Positions 34,806 to 43,469 of a stretch of DNA of 64,000 nt are shown here, piece after piece. Every line of letters starts with the position of its first letter. Position 1 is the first letter of the stretch. The notes under the pieces were generated by a model. It was not told where the DNA came from. It did no database searches and was given only the letters and a program-made list of their open reading frames with translations. The DNA comes from Rhodocyclales bacterium GT-UBC. GTDB taxonomy: Bacteria > Pseudomonadota > Gammaproteobacteria > Burkholderiales > Rhodocyclaceae. The stretch is from the NCBI GenBank assembly GCA_003583745.1, contig QXPY01000007.1:1-64000 (forward strand). Reading direction: 5' to 3'. Position numbers and translations under genes: made by a program.

Positions 34806-36163
34806 GCGAAAAATCCCTCTACACCCGCTTGATCAGCGGCCTGATTTTCCCGCTGCAGGAAAAGCTGAAAAAGCACGATACCGTGGCCATTCACGAAGCC
34901 CACGAAAAAAGCCAGTGGTGGACGCCGGGCGAACTGGAGCGTTACCGCCTGGAAAGACTGCGCCGCTTTCTGCAGGATGTCGGAAGCCATGTGCCCTACT
35001 ACCAAGCGCTATTCGCCCAAACCGGCTTTGCCCCGGAGCGCCTGCAGAACATCGCCGACCTGCGCCAGCTTCCCTTTCTGACCAAGTCGCTGATCCGCGA
35101 AAACACGCAAGCCCTGACCTCGACCCAAGCCGTGGATCTGGCCCGTTTCAACACCGGCGGATCGAGTGGCGAGCCGCTGATTTTCTATATCGGCAAGGAG
35201 CGGGTCAGCCACGACGTCGCCGCCAAATGGCGGGCGACGCGCTGGTGGGATGTCGATATCGGCGATCCGGAAATCGTCGTCTGGGGCTCGCCGATCGAAC
35301 TCGGCGCGCAAGACCGGATGCGCCATCTGCGCGACAGCCTGATGCGGACCGAACTGCTGCCCGCCTTCGAGATGTCGGCAGCGCGACTCGACGAGTTTGT
35401 CGCCCGCATTCGCCAACGCCGGCCGCGCATGCTGTTCGGCTATCCCTCCTCGCTCTCCCTGATCGCCCGCCATGCTCGTAAACAGGGCATCGCCATGAAC
35501 GATCTCGGCATCAAGGTCGCCTTCGTCACCTCCGAGCGCCTCTACGACGAGCAACGGGAAATCATCGAAGCCGTCTTCCAGTGCCCGGTGGCCAACGGCT
35601 ACGGCTCGCGCGATGCCGGCTTCATCGCTCACCAGTGCCCAAGCGGCAGCATGCACATCACGGCGGAAGACATCATCGTCGAAATCGTCGATGCCAACGG
35701 ACAACCGGTCCCCCCCGGCCAGGCCGGCGAGATCGTCGTCACCCACATGGCAACCGGCGACTTTCCGTTTATCCGCTACCGCACCGGCGATGTCGCCGTG
35801 ATGGACGACCAGCCCTGCGCCTGCGGTCGCGGCCTGCCCGTGCTCAAGGAAATCCAGGGCCGGGCCACCGATTTCGTCATCGCCCAGGACGGCACCGTCA
35901 TGCACGGCCTGGCGCTGATCTACACCCTGCGCGACATTCACGGCATCGAAGCCTTCAAGATCATCCAGGAAAGCCTGCAGCTGACCCGGGTCGAGATTGT
36001 CGTCGCGCCGCACTGCGACCTCCCCGCCGCCAAGACCCGTATCGTCCGCGAACTGGGTGCCCGACTTGGCGCGAATGTCGAAATCGACGTGCAGGTCGTT
36101 CCCGAGATTCCTGCCGAAAAATCCGGCAAATACCGTTATGTCATCAGCAAGGTCGGCACGTGA
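34802..36163 (+). CDS. Phenylacetate-CoA-ligase-like (CapK/PaaK family) adenylate-forming enzyme
   Basis: A 453-residue member of the CapK/PaaK branch of the ANL superfamily. Motifs: FNTGGSSGEPL (phosphate loop), FGYPSSLSLIARHARK, VANGYGSRDAGFIAHQCPSG, FPFIRYRTGDVAVMDD, CACGRGLPVLKEIQGRATDFV, and a C-terminal KYRYVISK with the likely catalytic lysine. CapK-like proteins occur in many capsule loci; they may activate an acyl or amino acid for polymer decoration. The acyl carrier protein at 45144 is a possible acceptor. No direct evidence for the substrate. Confidence 0.88.
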   Translation: MSEKSLYTRLISGLIFPLQEKLKKHDTVAIHEAHEKSQWWTPGELERYRLERLRRFLQDVGSHVPYYQALFAQTGFAPERLQNIADLRQLPFLTKSLIRENTQALTSTQAVDLARFNTGGSSGEPLIFYIGKERVSHDVAAKWRATRWWDVDIGDPEIVVWGSPIELGAQDRMRHLRDSLMRTELLPAFEMSAARLDEFVARIRQRRPRMLFGYPSSLSLIARHARKQGIAMNDLGIKVAFVTSERLYDEQREIIEAVFQCPVANGYGSRDAGFIAHQCPSGSMHITAEDIIVEIVDANGQPVPPGQAGEIVVTHMATGDFPFIRYRTGDVAVMDDQPCACGRGLPVLKEIQGRATDFVIAQDGTVMHGLALIYTLRDIHGIEAFKIIQESLQLTRVEIVVAPHCDLPAAKTRIVRELGARLGANVEIDVQVVPEIPAEKSGKYRYVISKVGT

Positions 36164-37392
36164 CGCATTCTTCGCCAGCGCCCACCGACACCACCTGGGA
36201 CATCGTCTATTTCCCGCTTGGCGCCGCCGCCTTCGGCGGTGCCGAGCGCTCCTTGCTCGAACTGGCCGCAGCGCAGCAAGCCGAGGGCAAGCGGGTCCTG
36301 ATCGGCTATGAACGCGCCTTGCAAGACACCGATTTCATCAGCCAAGCCGAGGCCCTCGACTTGCCCTTGCAACAAGTAGGCTGGTCGCCCGAAGACAGCC
36401 TGCTACAAGTCGCCCGATCCGCCTGGCAATTTTTCCGCGCCATTCGGCCCGCCCTGCTCCATTTCAACATTTCCTGGCGGCGCCGGATGTGGCTGGTACC
36501 TGTAATCGCCCGCATTGCCACTCGGGCTCGCCTGATCGGCACCATGCGGGCGATCCCGGAGCGCTACGACCGGATTCCACGCCGCTTTTATCTCGGCCTC
36601 ATTCCGGGGCCGCGCCTGTGGATCCTGCCCGACCTGGCCACCGGCAGGACCTGGGCGAGAAGCCTCGACATCACGGTCTCGGTCAACCGCATCGACTTTC
36701 CGCCCCGCCTGATCAAGGAATTCGGCTTCCCGGAAAGCAAACTTCGGGTGATCTACAACGGCGTGAAAATCCCCGAACGCGCGCCCACCGCCGAAGAACG
36801 CCTGGTGGCAAAGATTCGCCTGGGCATGCCAGCCGATCAATTCCTGGTTGCCTACGTCGGCCGCCTCTCCGAGGAAAAGGGCATCGGCCACGCGATCGAA
36901 GCCATCGCCGCCGGCCCGGCCGAAACCCAGTTGATCGTCGCCGGCGAAGGCGCCATTCTCGACCAACTCAAGGCCCAGGCCAGCCAGCTCGGCATCGCCC
37001 GGCGCGTCCATTTCGTCGGTTATGCCAGCCAGCCGCAAGCAATTTTCACGGCGGCCGATGTCGTCGTCGTGCCCTCGCTCTGGGACGAAGCCTTCGGGCG
37101 GGTCGTCGTTGAGGCGATGGCCTGCGGCGCCGCCGTGATCGCCACTGCGGTCGGCGGTATGCAGGAAATTTTTACCGACGGTCAGGAAGGACTCTACGTC
37201 CCACGGGCCGATAGTACCGCCATCGCCCAGGCCATTTCACGGCTGCGCGACGATCCCCGCTACTGGCAGGACATCGCCCAGGCCGGACGTCGCCTGGTCG
37301 AGCACAAATATGCCACGCAGCGGGTCGTCCAAGAATACGGCCAACTCTATGCCACACTTGTCCCGGCCCGCGATGCCGCCGGCGCGCCCTAG
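36160..37392 (+). CDS. Glycosyltransferase, GT4 family
   Basis: A 410-residue GT4 transferase. The likely start is GTG at 36160, overlapping the CapK-like stop by 4 bp (GTGA), in keeping with the coupling of the whole run. N-terminus: WDIVYFPLGAAAFGGAERSLLELAAAQQ. Donor domain: IYNGVKIPERAP, YVGRLSEEKGIGHAIEAIA, ADVVVVPSLWDEAFGRVVVEAMACGAAVIATAVGGMQEIF. Role: addition of one sugar of the repeat unit; which sugar is unknown. Confidence 0.9.
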   Translation: MTHSSPAPTDTTWDIVYFPLGAAAFGGAERSLLELAAAQQAEGKRVLIGYERALQDTDFISQAEALDLPLQQVGWSPEDSLLQVARSAWQFFRAIRPALLHFNISWRRRMWLVPVIARIATRARLIGTMRAIPERYDRIPRRFYLGLIPGPRLWILPDLATGRTWARSLDITVSVNRIDFPPRLIKEFGFPESKLRVIYNGVKIPERAPTAEERLVAKIRLGMPADQFLVAYVGRLSEEKGIGHAIEAIAAGPAETQLIVAGEGAILDQLKAQASQLGIARRVHFVGYASQPQAIFTAADVVVVPSLWDEAFGRVVVEAMACGAAVIATAVGGMQEIFTDGQEGLYVPRADSTAIAQAISRLRDDPRYWQDIAQAGRRLVEHKYATQRVVQEYGQLYATLVPARDAAGAP

Positions 37393-37410
37393 TCAGGGGA
37401 CTTTTGAATC

Positions 37411-38673
37411 ATGCGTGATCTCGTTGTTACCCTGTTCATGACCATCACCATCCCCCTCGGGTTGTTCCACCCGTGGATGGGCATCATGAACTGGACCTTC
37501 ATCAGCCTGGCCAGTCCGCACCGGCAAGCCTACGGTTTCATCTACGATGCACCGCTGGCCATGCTGACGGTCATCACCACCCTGCTCGGCATTCTTTTTT
37601 CGCGCGACCCCAAGCGGCTGGTCATCCGCGGCCCGATGGTCTGGATGGGGGTTTTTACGCTGTGGATGCTGATCACGTTCCCCTTCTCGCTCGACCAGGG
37701 AGACGGCTACAACCAGGAGATACTCTCCAAGGTCATGAAAATCATGTTCATGAATTTCATCGCCATGATGGTCATCTTCAACCGCAAGCAGATCGACATC
37801 CTGATCGCGGTCTGCGCCATCTCGCTCGGCATCTACGGCGTCAAGGGAGGCATTTTCACCCTGATGACCGGGGGCAATTTCCGGGTCCAGGGCCTGGGCG
37901 GCTTCCTGGTCGGCAACAACGAAATGGCGCTCGCCCTGATCATGATCGTGCCCCTGCTCTACTACATGCAGCAAACCACCGACAACCGCTGGTATCGCAA
38001 AGGGCTACTCGCCGCCATCTTCCTGACCTGCGTCGCCGCCATCGGCTCGCAATCGCGTGGTGCGCTGGTTGCCCTGGTGGCAATGGGGTCCGCCTTCATC
38101 TACCGCAGCCCGCAACGCGGCAAAGCGCTCATTCCCTTCCTTGCGGTCGCGCTGTTCATTCCCTTCTTCATGCCCGAAAGCTGGTGGTCGCGCATGGATA
38201 CCATCTCGACCTATGACCAGGATGCTTCCGCCATGGGACGCATCAACGCCTGGTACCTGGCCTGGAACGTGGCAACCCACAACTTCTTCGGCGGCGGCTT
38301 CTATCTCGAATCCGACCGCATTTTTGCCATGTACGCCCCCGACCCGACCGACATTCACGTCGCTCACAGCATCTATTTCCAGACCCTGGGCCAACACGGC
38401 TTCATCGGCCTGTTCCTGTTCCTGGGCATGTGGGTGTCGACCTGGCGCACGGCACGCTGGATCAACCGCTTCAGTCACGACCCCAAGGATCAGCTACTGT
38501 CACGCATGATCGAGGTCAGCCTGGTCGGTTATGCCACCGGTGGGGCCTTCCTCAATCTTGCATATTTCGACGGCCCTTACTACCTGTTGGTAGCACTGGC
38601 CGCCTTGCGCTTCAAATTAATGAACAACACCCCCTCGCCTGCGCCGAGCCTCCAGTCGGCAACGGCAGGATAA
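37411..38673 (+). CDS. XrtA-associated O-antigen-ligase-like membrane protein (Wzy_C, TIGR03097 type)
   Basis: A 420-residue integral membrane protein with about 10-12 helices. It begins MRDLVVTLFMTITIPLGLFH, has the FRVQGLGGFLVGNNEMALAL and GSQSRGALVAL segments, and a large periplasmic loop (SWWSRMDTISTYDQDASAMGRINAWYLAW ... GGGFYLESD ... VAHSIYFQTLGQHGFIGL) with the conserved His and RG/GR residues of the Wzy_C domain. The family is called 'putative O-glycosylation ligase, exosortase A-associated'. It probably polymerises or transfers the glycan. Alternative: ligation of glycan to PEP-CTERM proteins. Confidence 0.92.
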   Translation: MRDLVVTLFMTITIPLGLFHPWMGIMNWTFISLASPHRQAYGFIYDAPLAMLTVITTLLGILFSRDPKRLVIRGPMVWMGVFTLWMLITFPFSLDQGDGYNQEILSKVMKIMFMNFIAMMVIFNRKQIDILIAVCAISLGIYGVKGGIFTLMTGGNFRVQGLGGFLVGNNEMALALIMIVPLLYYMQQTTDNRWYRKGLLAAIFLTCVAAIGSQSRGALVALVAMGSAFIYRSPQRGKALIPFLAVALFIPFFMPESWWSRMDTISTYDQDASAMGRINAWYLAWNVATHNFFGGGFYLESDRIFAMYAPDPTDIHVAHSIYFQTLGQHGFIGLFLFLGMWVSTWRTARWINRFSHDPKDQLLSRMIEVSLVGYATGGAFLNLAYFDGPYYLLVALAALRFKLMNNTPSPAPSLQSATAG

Positions 38674-38704
38674 AGCGCAAGCTTTCCGATTCGGCTACCC
38701 GACC

Positions 38705-40186
38705 TTGCTATTTACGACCGGACAATTCGCCCTGCTTTATCTGCCCGTCGTACTGGCCGCATTCTTTGCGCTCGGTCGCGTCTCGCCGGGTGCCGCTGCC
38801 GCCTGGCTGTTTCTCGCTTCCGTCTTTTTCTACGGCTATTGGGCACCCACCTTCATTATTCTGCTACTCGGCTCGATCATCTGGAACTATGGCATCGGAC
38901 GGCGCATCGCCGCTCATGCACGCCCATCCGGCCAACCGGCCGCGAAGCGCTGGCTGATCCTGGGCATTGCCGTCGATCTCGGACTACTCGGATATTTCAA
39001 ATACGCCAATTTTTTCGTCAACAATTTCAATGCGCTCAGCGGTCTCGACTGGCAGATCGGCAATATCGTCCTGCCGATCGGCATCTCGTTTTTTACCTTT
39101 ACCCAAATCGCCTTCCTGGCCGATGCCTATCAAAAGGGAACGCGGGAATACCAGTTCATCCATTACGGCCTGTTCGTCACCTATTTTCCGCATCTGATTG
39201 CCGGCCCGGTGCTGCATCACGCCCAGATGATGCCGCAGTTCAGGGAAGCCGCAACCTACCGGATCAATCCCGTCAACCTGGCCGCCGGACTGTTTATTTT
39301 TGCCCTTGGTCTCGGCAAGAAAATCATCCTGGCCGACGGCATCAGTCCCTACGCCGATGCCGTCTTCAATGCCGCCGAGAACGGTACCCCTCCGGACTTG
39401 CTCGAAGCCTGGATCGGTGCCCTGGCCTACACCTTCCAGCTGTACTTTGATTTCTCCGGTTACTCCGACATGGCCGTCGGACTGTCTTGGCTGTTCAACG
39501 TGCGCCTGCCATACAACTTCAACTCGCCTTACCGGGCCGGCAACATCACGGAGTTCTGGCGCCGCTGGCACATGACTCTGTCAAGTTTCTTGCGCGACTA
39601 TCTGTACATTCCACTGGGCGGCAATCGACATGGCCCGTTCCGCCGCTATATCAACCTCGCGGCGACGATGGTTCTGGGCGGTCTCTGGCATGGCGCCAGT
39701 TGGACCTTCGTCTTCTGGGGAGCATTGCATGGCATCTATCTGGTGATTAACCACGGCTTCCAGGCCATTTTCCCACACTCATCCGGGGCAAACGCCCTCT
39801 CCATCCTGTATCGATTTCTTGGCTGGTTGATCACAATTATCAGCGTCGTCATTGCCTGGGTCTTCTTCCGCGCCGCAGACTTCTCCACGGCTTGGCATGT
39901 TCTAAATGGCATGACCGGATCGGTGCCCTGCACCGAAACGCACGCCATCCTGTTCAATCTCGGCCTGGATTGGCAGCGCGGCATCACCTTCCTGGTCGGT
40001 CTCGCCACGCTCAGTCTTTTCCTCCCCAACAGCAACCGGATTGGCGAAGCACTCAGGCAGTGGCTGGAAAGACAGCCCGGACATGCCCCGTTGATCGCCG
40101 GCTGCGCCCTGATCCTGGCCAGCTTTCTGATCCTGATCAACTCGACCCGGGATAGTGTCAGTGCCTTTATCTATTTCAATTTCTAA
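38705..40186 (+). CDS. MBOAT-family O-acyltransferase (AlgI-like)
   Basis: A 493-residue membrane-bound O-acyltransferase. The TTG at 38705 gives the usual start (MLFTTGQFALLYLPVVLAAFF); no good ribosome site is visible. MBOAT motifs: FFTFTQIAFLADAYQ, YFPHLIAGPVLHHAQMMPQF, FDFSGYSDMAVGLSWLFNVRLPYNFNSPYRAGNITEFWRRWHMTLSSFLRDYLYIPLGG, and the catalytic His in GGLWHGASWTFVFWGALHG. It moves acyl groups, usually acetyl, across the inner membrane onto the glycan, working with an SGNH protein. That partner is the next gene, which overlaps it by about 32 bp. Confidence 0.93.
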   Translation: MLFTTGQFALLYLPVVLAAFFALGRVSPGAAAAWLFLASVFFYGYWAPTFIILLLGSIIWNYGIGRRIAAHARPSGQPAAKRWLILGIAVDLGLLGYFKYANFFVNNFNALSGLDWQIGNIVLPIGISFFTFTQIAFLADAYQKGTREYQFIHYGLFVTYFPHLIAGPVLHHAQMMPQFREAATYRINPVNLAAGLFIFALGLGKKIILADGISPYADAVFNAAENGTPPDLLEAWIGALAYTFQLYFDFSGYSDMAVGLSWLFNVRLPYNFNSPYRAGNITEFWRRWHMTLSSFLRDYLYIPLGGNRHGPFRRYINLAATMVLGGLWHGASWTFVFWGALHGIYLVINHGFQAIFPHSSGANALSILYRFLGWLITIISVVIAWVFFRAADFSTAWHVLNGMTGSVPCTETHAILFNLGLDWQRGITFLVGLATLSLFLPNSNRIGEALRQWLERQPGHAPLIAGCALILASFLILINSTRDSVSAFIYFNF

Positions 40187-41201
40187 GCTGCTACGACTGA
40201 TCGCGGGCATGCTGCTCGCGTTGCTGTTGCTTGAACTGTGCTGTCGCCTGCTACCGGTGTCGACGGCCACCTACACCGGCTATCACGTTGCGCCGAATAT
40301 TCTGACCTATCCGCCGCATCATCGCTTCACCATCGCCAGTGGCTGGGATCTGAAAAATGCGCATCATCACCAAGCCAACAATTACGGTTTCCTTGCCGAT
40401 CATGATTTCGCTTTCAATCCCCAAGCCATCGGCCTGGTTGGTGACAGCTTCGTCGAAGCCAACATGCTACCGCCCCACGACCGCCTGGCAGCGCAACTGG
40501 AAAAGGCGCTGGGTGGGCAAACGGTTTTTGCGCTCGGCGGCCCGGGCTCAAGTCTGCTCGATTACGGCGAGCGCATCGAGTTTGCGCACCAAACCTTCGG
40601 CATCAATCAATTCGTCGTCGTTCTGGAACGCGGCGATATCCGACAGGCCCGTTGCGGTTCCGGCCATAACCACGGCCCCTGTTTCGACCCGCACAGCCGA
40701 AGCAGCCGCCTCCTGCATCAACCTGCAGCCGACTGGAAAAAGCGCCTGATTCGCGAATCGGCCCTGGCCCAATACGTTTTTTCCCAGCTCAAGGTTGACC
40801 CGGCCAAATTCTGGAAGCAATCCGCTTCGACCTCTGACTCACAGGGTAAAGCCACTTCAGTGCCGGATATCGATGATTCAGCAAACGAGGAAATGCTGAT
40901 CAGCCGCCTGTTCTTCGACCGCCTCGAAAGCATTCAGCCACCACCTCATGTCCTGTTCGTCACCGATGCCGACCGCAAGAACCTGATGAATGAAAGCAGT
41001 ACGGCCCCCGATCCCTTAAAGCAATTCAAGGAACTGGCGCATCGTAAAGCTTATGCCGTTATCGAACTCGATGAGCCCTTCCGGCACTTCCTCCACCAAG
41101 GCAAGCTGATCCTTGAAGTCGGACCGGCCGATTCACATTGGAATGCAGCGGCCGTTCAGGTCGTTACCAAGCAAATCGCCACGCAACTCAAGCCTCGGTA
41201 A
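40155..41201 (+). CDS. SGNH/GDSL-like protein, partner of the MBOAT acyltransferase
   Basis: A 348-residue exported or membrane-anchored protein. The start is GTG at 40155, overlapping the AlgI-like gene. One N-terminal helix (LLRLIAGMLLALLLLELCC) anchors it. The catalytic signature GDSF (residues 96-99, Ser98) is followed near the C-terminus by DSHW (Asp326/His328), giving the Ser-His-Asp arrangement of SGNH esterases such as AlgX/AlgJ. It should perform the final periplasmic O-acetylation. Its 3' end overlaps the convergent gene at 41188 by 14 bp. Confidence 0.82.
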   Translation: MSVPLSISISKLLRLIAGMLLALLLLELCCRLLPVSTATYTGYHVAPNILTYPPHHRFTIASGWDLKNAHHHQANNYGFLADHDFAFNPQAIGLVGDSFVEANMLPPHDRLAAQLEKALGGQTVFALGGPGSSLLDYGERIEFAHQTFGINQFVVVLERGDIRQARCGSGHNHGPCFDPHSRSSRLLHQPAADWKKRLIRESALAQYVFSQLKVDPAKFWKQSASTSDSQGKATSVPDIDDSANEEMLISRLFFDRLESIQPPPHVLFVTDADRKNLMNESSTAPDPLKQFKELAHRKAYAVIELDEPFRHFLHQGKLILEVGPADSHWNAAAVQVVTKQIATQLKPR

Positions 41202-42267
41202 CGCTTGAAGCAGGTAGTGCCCGTCGAGCCTGCCAAGCTGCTTTCACCGCCCCCAAGCGCTCGCGTCCTGCCCTGACCAGCCCAGCGACAGAGCGCAGAT
41301 TGCAGGCAATGATGCCAACCCGTTCGCGACGATGACTCATCCACGATTTTTTATAGGCATCGTCGCCGGTCAGATAGTCGATCTCGACAACAGCGTCGAC
41401 GTCCAGCGCCATCTTGAACATTTCCGCGGTCAGAATCGTTCCTGCAGAAATCTGCGCATAATCCTCGTCATAAGCCAGCTTGAAAATATAGGCCCGCCGG
41501 TTCAACGTGAACCAGAGCTGCGCCGCCACCGGCACATCGCCGACACAGGCCAGGCCAAGTCGCAACCAGCCGCGTTCGGCACAAATCCGCACCCACTGGC
41601 GAATAAATCCAGGATAAGGCTCGGCGTTCTTCCAGCTCTTCCGATAAACCTGCTCGTAAGCATCCATTCCACGATCGACATCAGCAGGTGCCGTGATGAT
41701 TTCCAGCCGGTTGGCAGAATCGGCGTAGAACTTCTTCGCTTTGCGTGTCCAGGTATTGCGTAAACGCGAATCCCGCGATTGCATGTAGGCATCGAACTGC
41801 AGGCCTTCGCAGGGTAGATACCAGTTGCCGAAACAATAGTATTCGCGGACATACCAAGCCTGTGCCGCGAACGCTCGCTTGAGACTGGCAAGATCCGGGG
41901 ACGCCGCGTCAAGTGGCGACAAATTGACCGTGGCAATGCCCGGCCTGGCCCGACCGAGCGAGTCGACTAGCTGTTCAGCCGAGACGGCGCGATCCGCGCC
42001 GACACCGATCAAGGGCGAATAGAGCGAGGCGTAATAATTGGCCAATGCATTGACCGTCCCTCCGGGGGGACGATAAAGCAGCATCGTGCTCTGGCCATCG
42101 ACATCGGTTGGAAAAAGAAAATCCCAGTCAGACTCGCCGATCTGCTCGACAAAATTATGCTGCCACTCGAAAGTTGCGAAGGGGTTGACCGGATTGCCTG
42201 CTGCAGCGAACCAGGTGCGCCTCTCCTCGAGGAAACGCAGCGCCTGCTGTTTGTCGAAGACATTCAT
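41188..42267 (-). CDS. GNAT-superfamily (FemAB/BioF2-like) acyltransferase
   Basis: A 359-residue protein of the acetyltransferase_6/FemAB-like type. Motifs: PFATFEWQHNFVEQIG, SRDSRLRNTWTRKAKKFY, YRKSWKNAEPYPGFIRQWVRICAERGWLRLGLACVGDVPVAAQLWFTLNRRAYIFKLAYDEDYAQISAGTILTAEMFK, and DYLTGDDAYKKSWMSHRRERVGI. No signal peptide. Last gene of the five-gene minus-strand module, 23 bp after the glycosyltransferase. It might take an acyl group from the nearby acyl carrier protein (inference). Confidence 0.87.
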   Translation of the reverse strand: MNVFDKQQALRFLEERRTWFAAAGNPVNPFATFEWQHNFVEQIGESDWDFLFPTDVDGQSTMLLYRPPGGTVNALANYYASLYSPLIGVGADRAVSAEQLVDSLGRARPGIATVNLSPLDAASPDLASLKRAFAAQAWYVREYYCFGNWYLPCEGLQFDAYMQSRDSRLRNTWTRKAKKFYADSANRLEIITAPADVDRGMDAYEQVYRKSWKNAEPYPGFIRQWVRICAERGWLRLGLACVGDVPVAAQLWFTLNRRAYIFKLAYDEDYAQISAGTILTAEMFKMALDVDAVVEIDYLTGDDAYKKSWMSHRRERVGIIACNLRSVAGLVRAGRERLGAVKAAWQARRALPASSVTEA

Positions 42268-42290
42268 TTTGTCTGCTTTCGATCCATCGA

Positions 42291-43469
42291 TCAGGGTTTA
42301 GCGGCAAGCGCGCTGCTCAGGATAGTCTCGAACAGGTTGGCTTGGCGGCTCCAGGCAAAATCGCGCAGCACCGTTTCGCGTCCCCGCTCGCCCAGGCATC
42401 GGCGCTTCTCCGGTACGTCGAGCAAGGCCAGCACGGTATCGGCAATCTCATCAGCCCCATCGCGAACCAGGAGGTTGTCACCATCGACCGCCCCCAGCCC
42501 GCCGATGCTCAACGAGGTGGCTACCACCGCCTTGCCCATCGCCCAGGCCTGCAGCAATTTGTTCTTGATCCCGGCCCCCGACTGCAGCGCCGAGACGAAA
42601 ACCGCCGCGGACTGCACGTACGGTCGGATATCATCGACCGCACCCGTGACAACAACCCGCTCGCCAGCCAAGGCTCGGACTTCCGGCCCCGGATCACGGC
42701 CAACCAGGGTGAGGACCACATCAGGTCGCTTTGCCCAGATGCGGGGCATGATTTCATGGACCAGAAACTGAGCCGCCTGCTGGTTGGGCGGGAAAGCCAT
42801 CGTCCCTTCGAAGACCAGCCGATCCGGCCGCTCGGCAGCGGGTGACGGCGTAAAGAACTCGATATCGACGCCATTCGGCACCACGCTCACCGGTACGCTG
42901 GGCGAAGCCTTGGCGAAACTCTCGGCATCGTCATCGGACACCACCACGCAATGGGCGACCCGTTGCATGCAGTAACGTTCGTACAGCCAGTTGACGCTCA
43001 GGTACTTGAAAAAGCGGACCTTGGTGAGCAGACCGGGGGTACTGCACAGCGCCCGCCAAAAAGTAAGCACCATGTCATCAACCAGATCGGCCACCACAGG
43101 TATGCCATCCCAACGGGTCGGCAAATGGAGAAACAGGCAGGCTCCCGCATCCCAAACCACATCGTAGTCATCCGGTACTATGGTCGTTTCGAGCAACTGC
43201 ACCAGGGCCTCGCTGCGCGGATAGAGGCAGCGCGGATCCCATCCGGCCACCATGCCCTTCCAGCCACGGGACGTCTGCTTGGCCGGTGCCGGGACGGTCC
43301 AGATCCGCTCGAACAGGGCAACCGGTTCGCCGTCCGGTGTCGCATCGTGATAGCAGAGCAAGTCGAAGCGATGTCGTCCCTTCAATTGATGGGCGAGATG
43401 CAGAACGCGCAACAACAAACCGTCCCGGTAGGAGTTGGGATAGCGGTCGCACAGCAGCAGAATTCTCAT
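42291..43469 (-). CDS. Glycosyltransferase, GT4 (TIGR03087-like)
   Basis: A 392-residue GT-B transferase: N-terminus RILLLCDRYPNSYRDGLLLRVLHLAHQL, WDAGACLFLHLPTRWDGIPVVADLVDDMVL, then VPNGVDIEFFTPS, FEGTMAFPPNQQAAQFLVHEIMPRIW, and VFVSALQSGAGIKNKLLQAWAMGKAVVATSLSIGGL. It resembles the TIGR03087 transferase at 26673 (same GIxNKxLxAxAM motif), so the locus carries two related copies. It starts in the hydrolase 1 stop (4-bp overlap). Confidence 0.9.
   Translation of the reverse strand: MRILLLCDRYPNSYRDGLLLRVLHLAHQLKGRHRFDLLCYHDATPDGEPVALFERIWTVPAPAKQTSRGWKGMVAGWDPRCLYPRSEALVQLLETTIVPDDYDVVWDAGACLFLHLPTRWDGIPVVADLVDDMVLTFWRALCSTPGLLTKVRFFKYLSVNWLYERYCMQRVAHCVVVSDDDAESFAKASPSVPVSVVPNGVDIEFFTPSPAAERPDRLVFEGTMAFPPNQQAAQFLVHEIMPRIWAKRPDVVLTLVGRDPGPEVRALAGERVVVTGAVDDIRPYVQSAAVFVSALQSGAGIKNKLLQAWAMGKAVVATSLSIGGLGAVDGDNLLVRDGADEIADTVLALLDVPEKRRCLGERGRETVLRDFAWSRQANLFETILSSALAAKP

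Noticed and set aside
35581-36160. Long N-terminal extension of the GT4 gene ending at 37392
   Set aside because: The extension lies inside the CapK-like gene in another frame and looks like low-complexity shadow; GTG at 36160 gives the family start and a 4-bp overlap.
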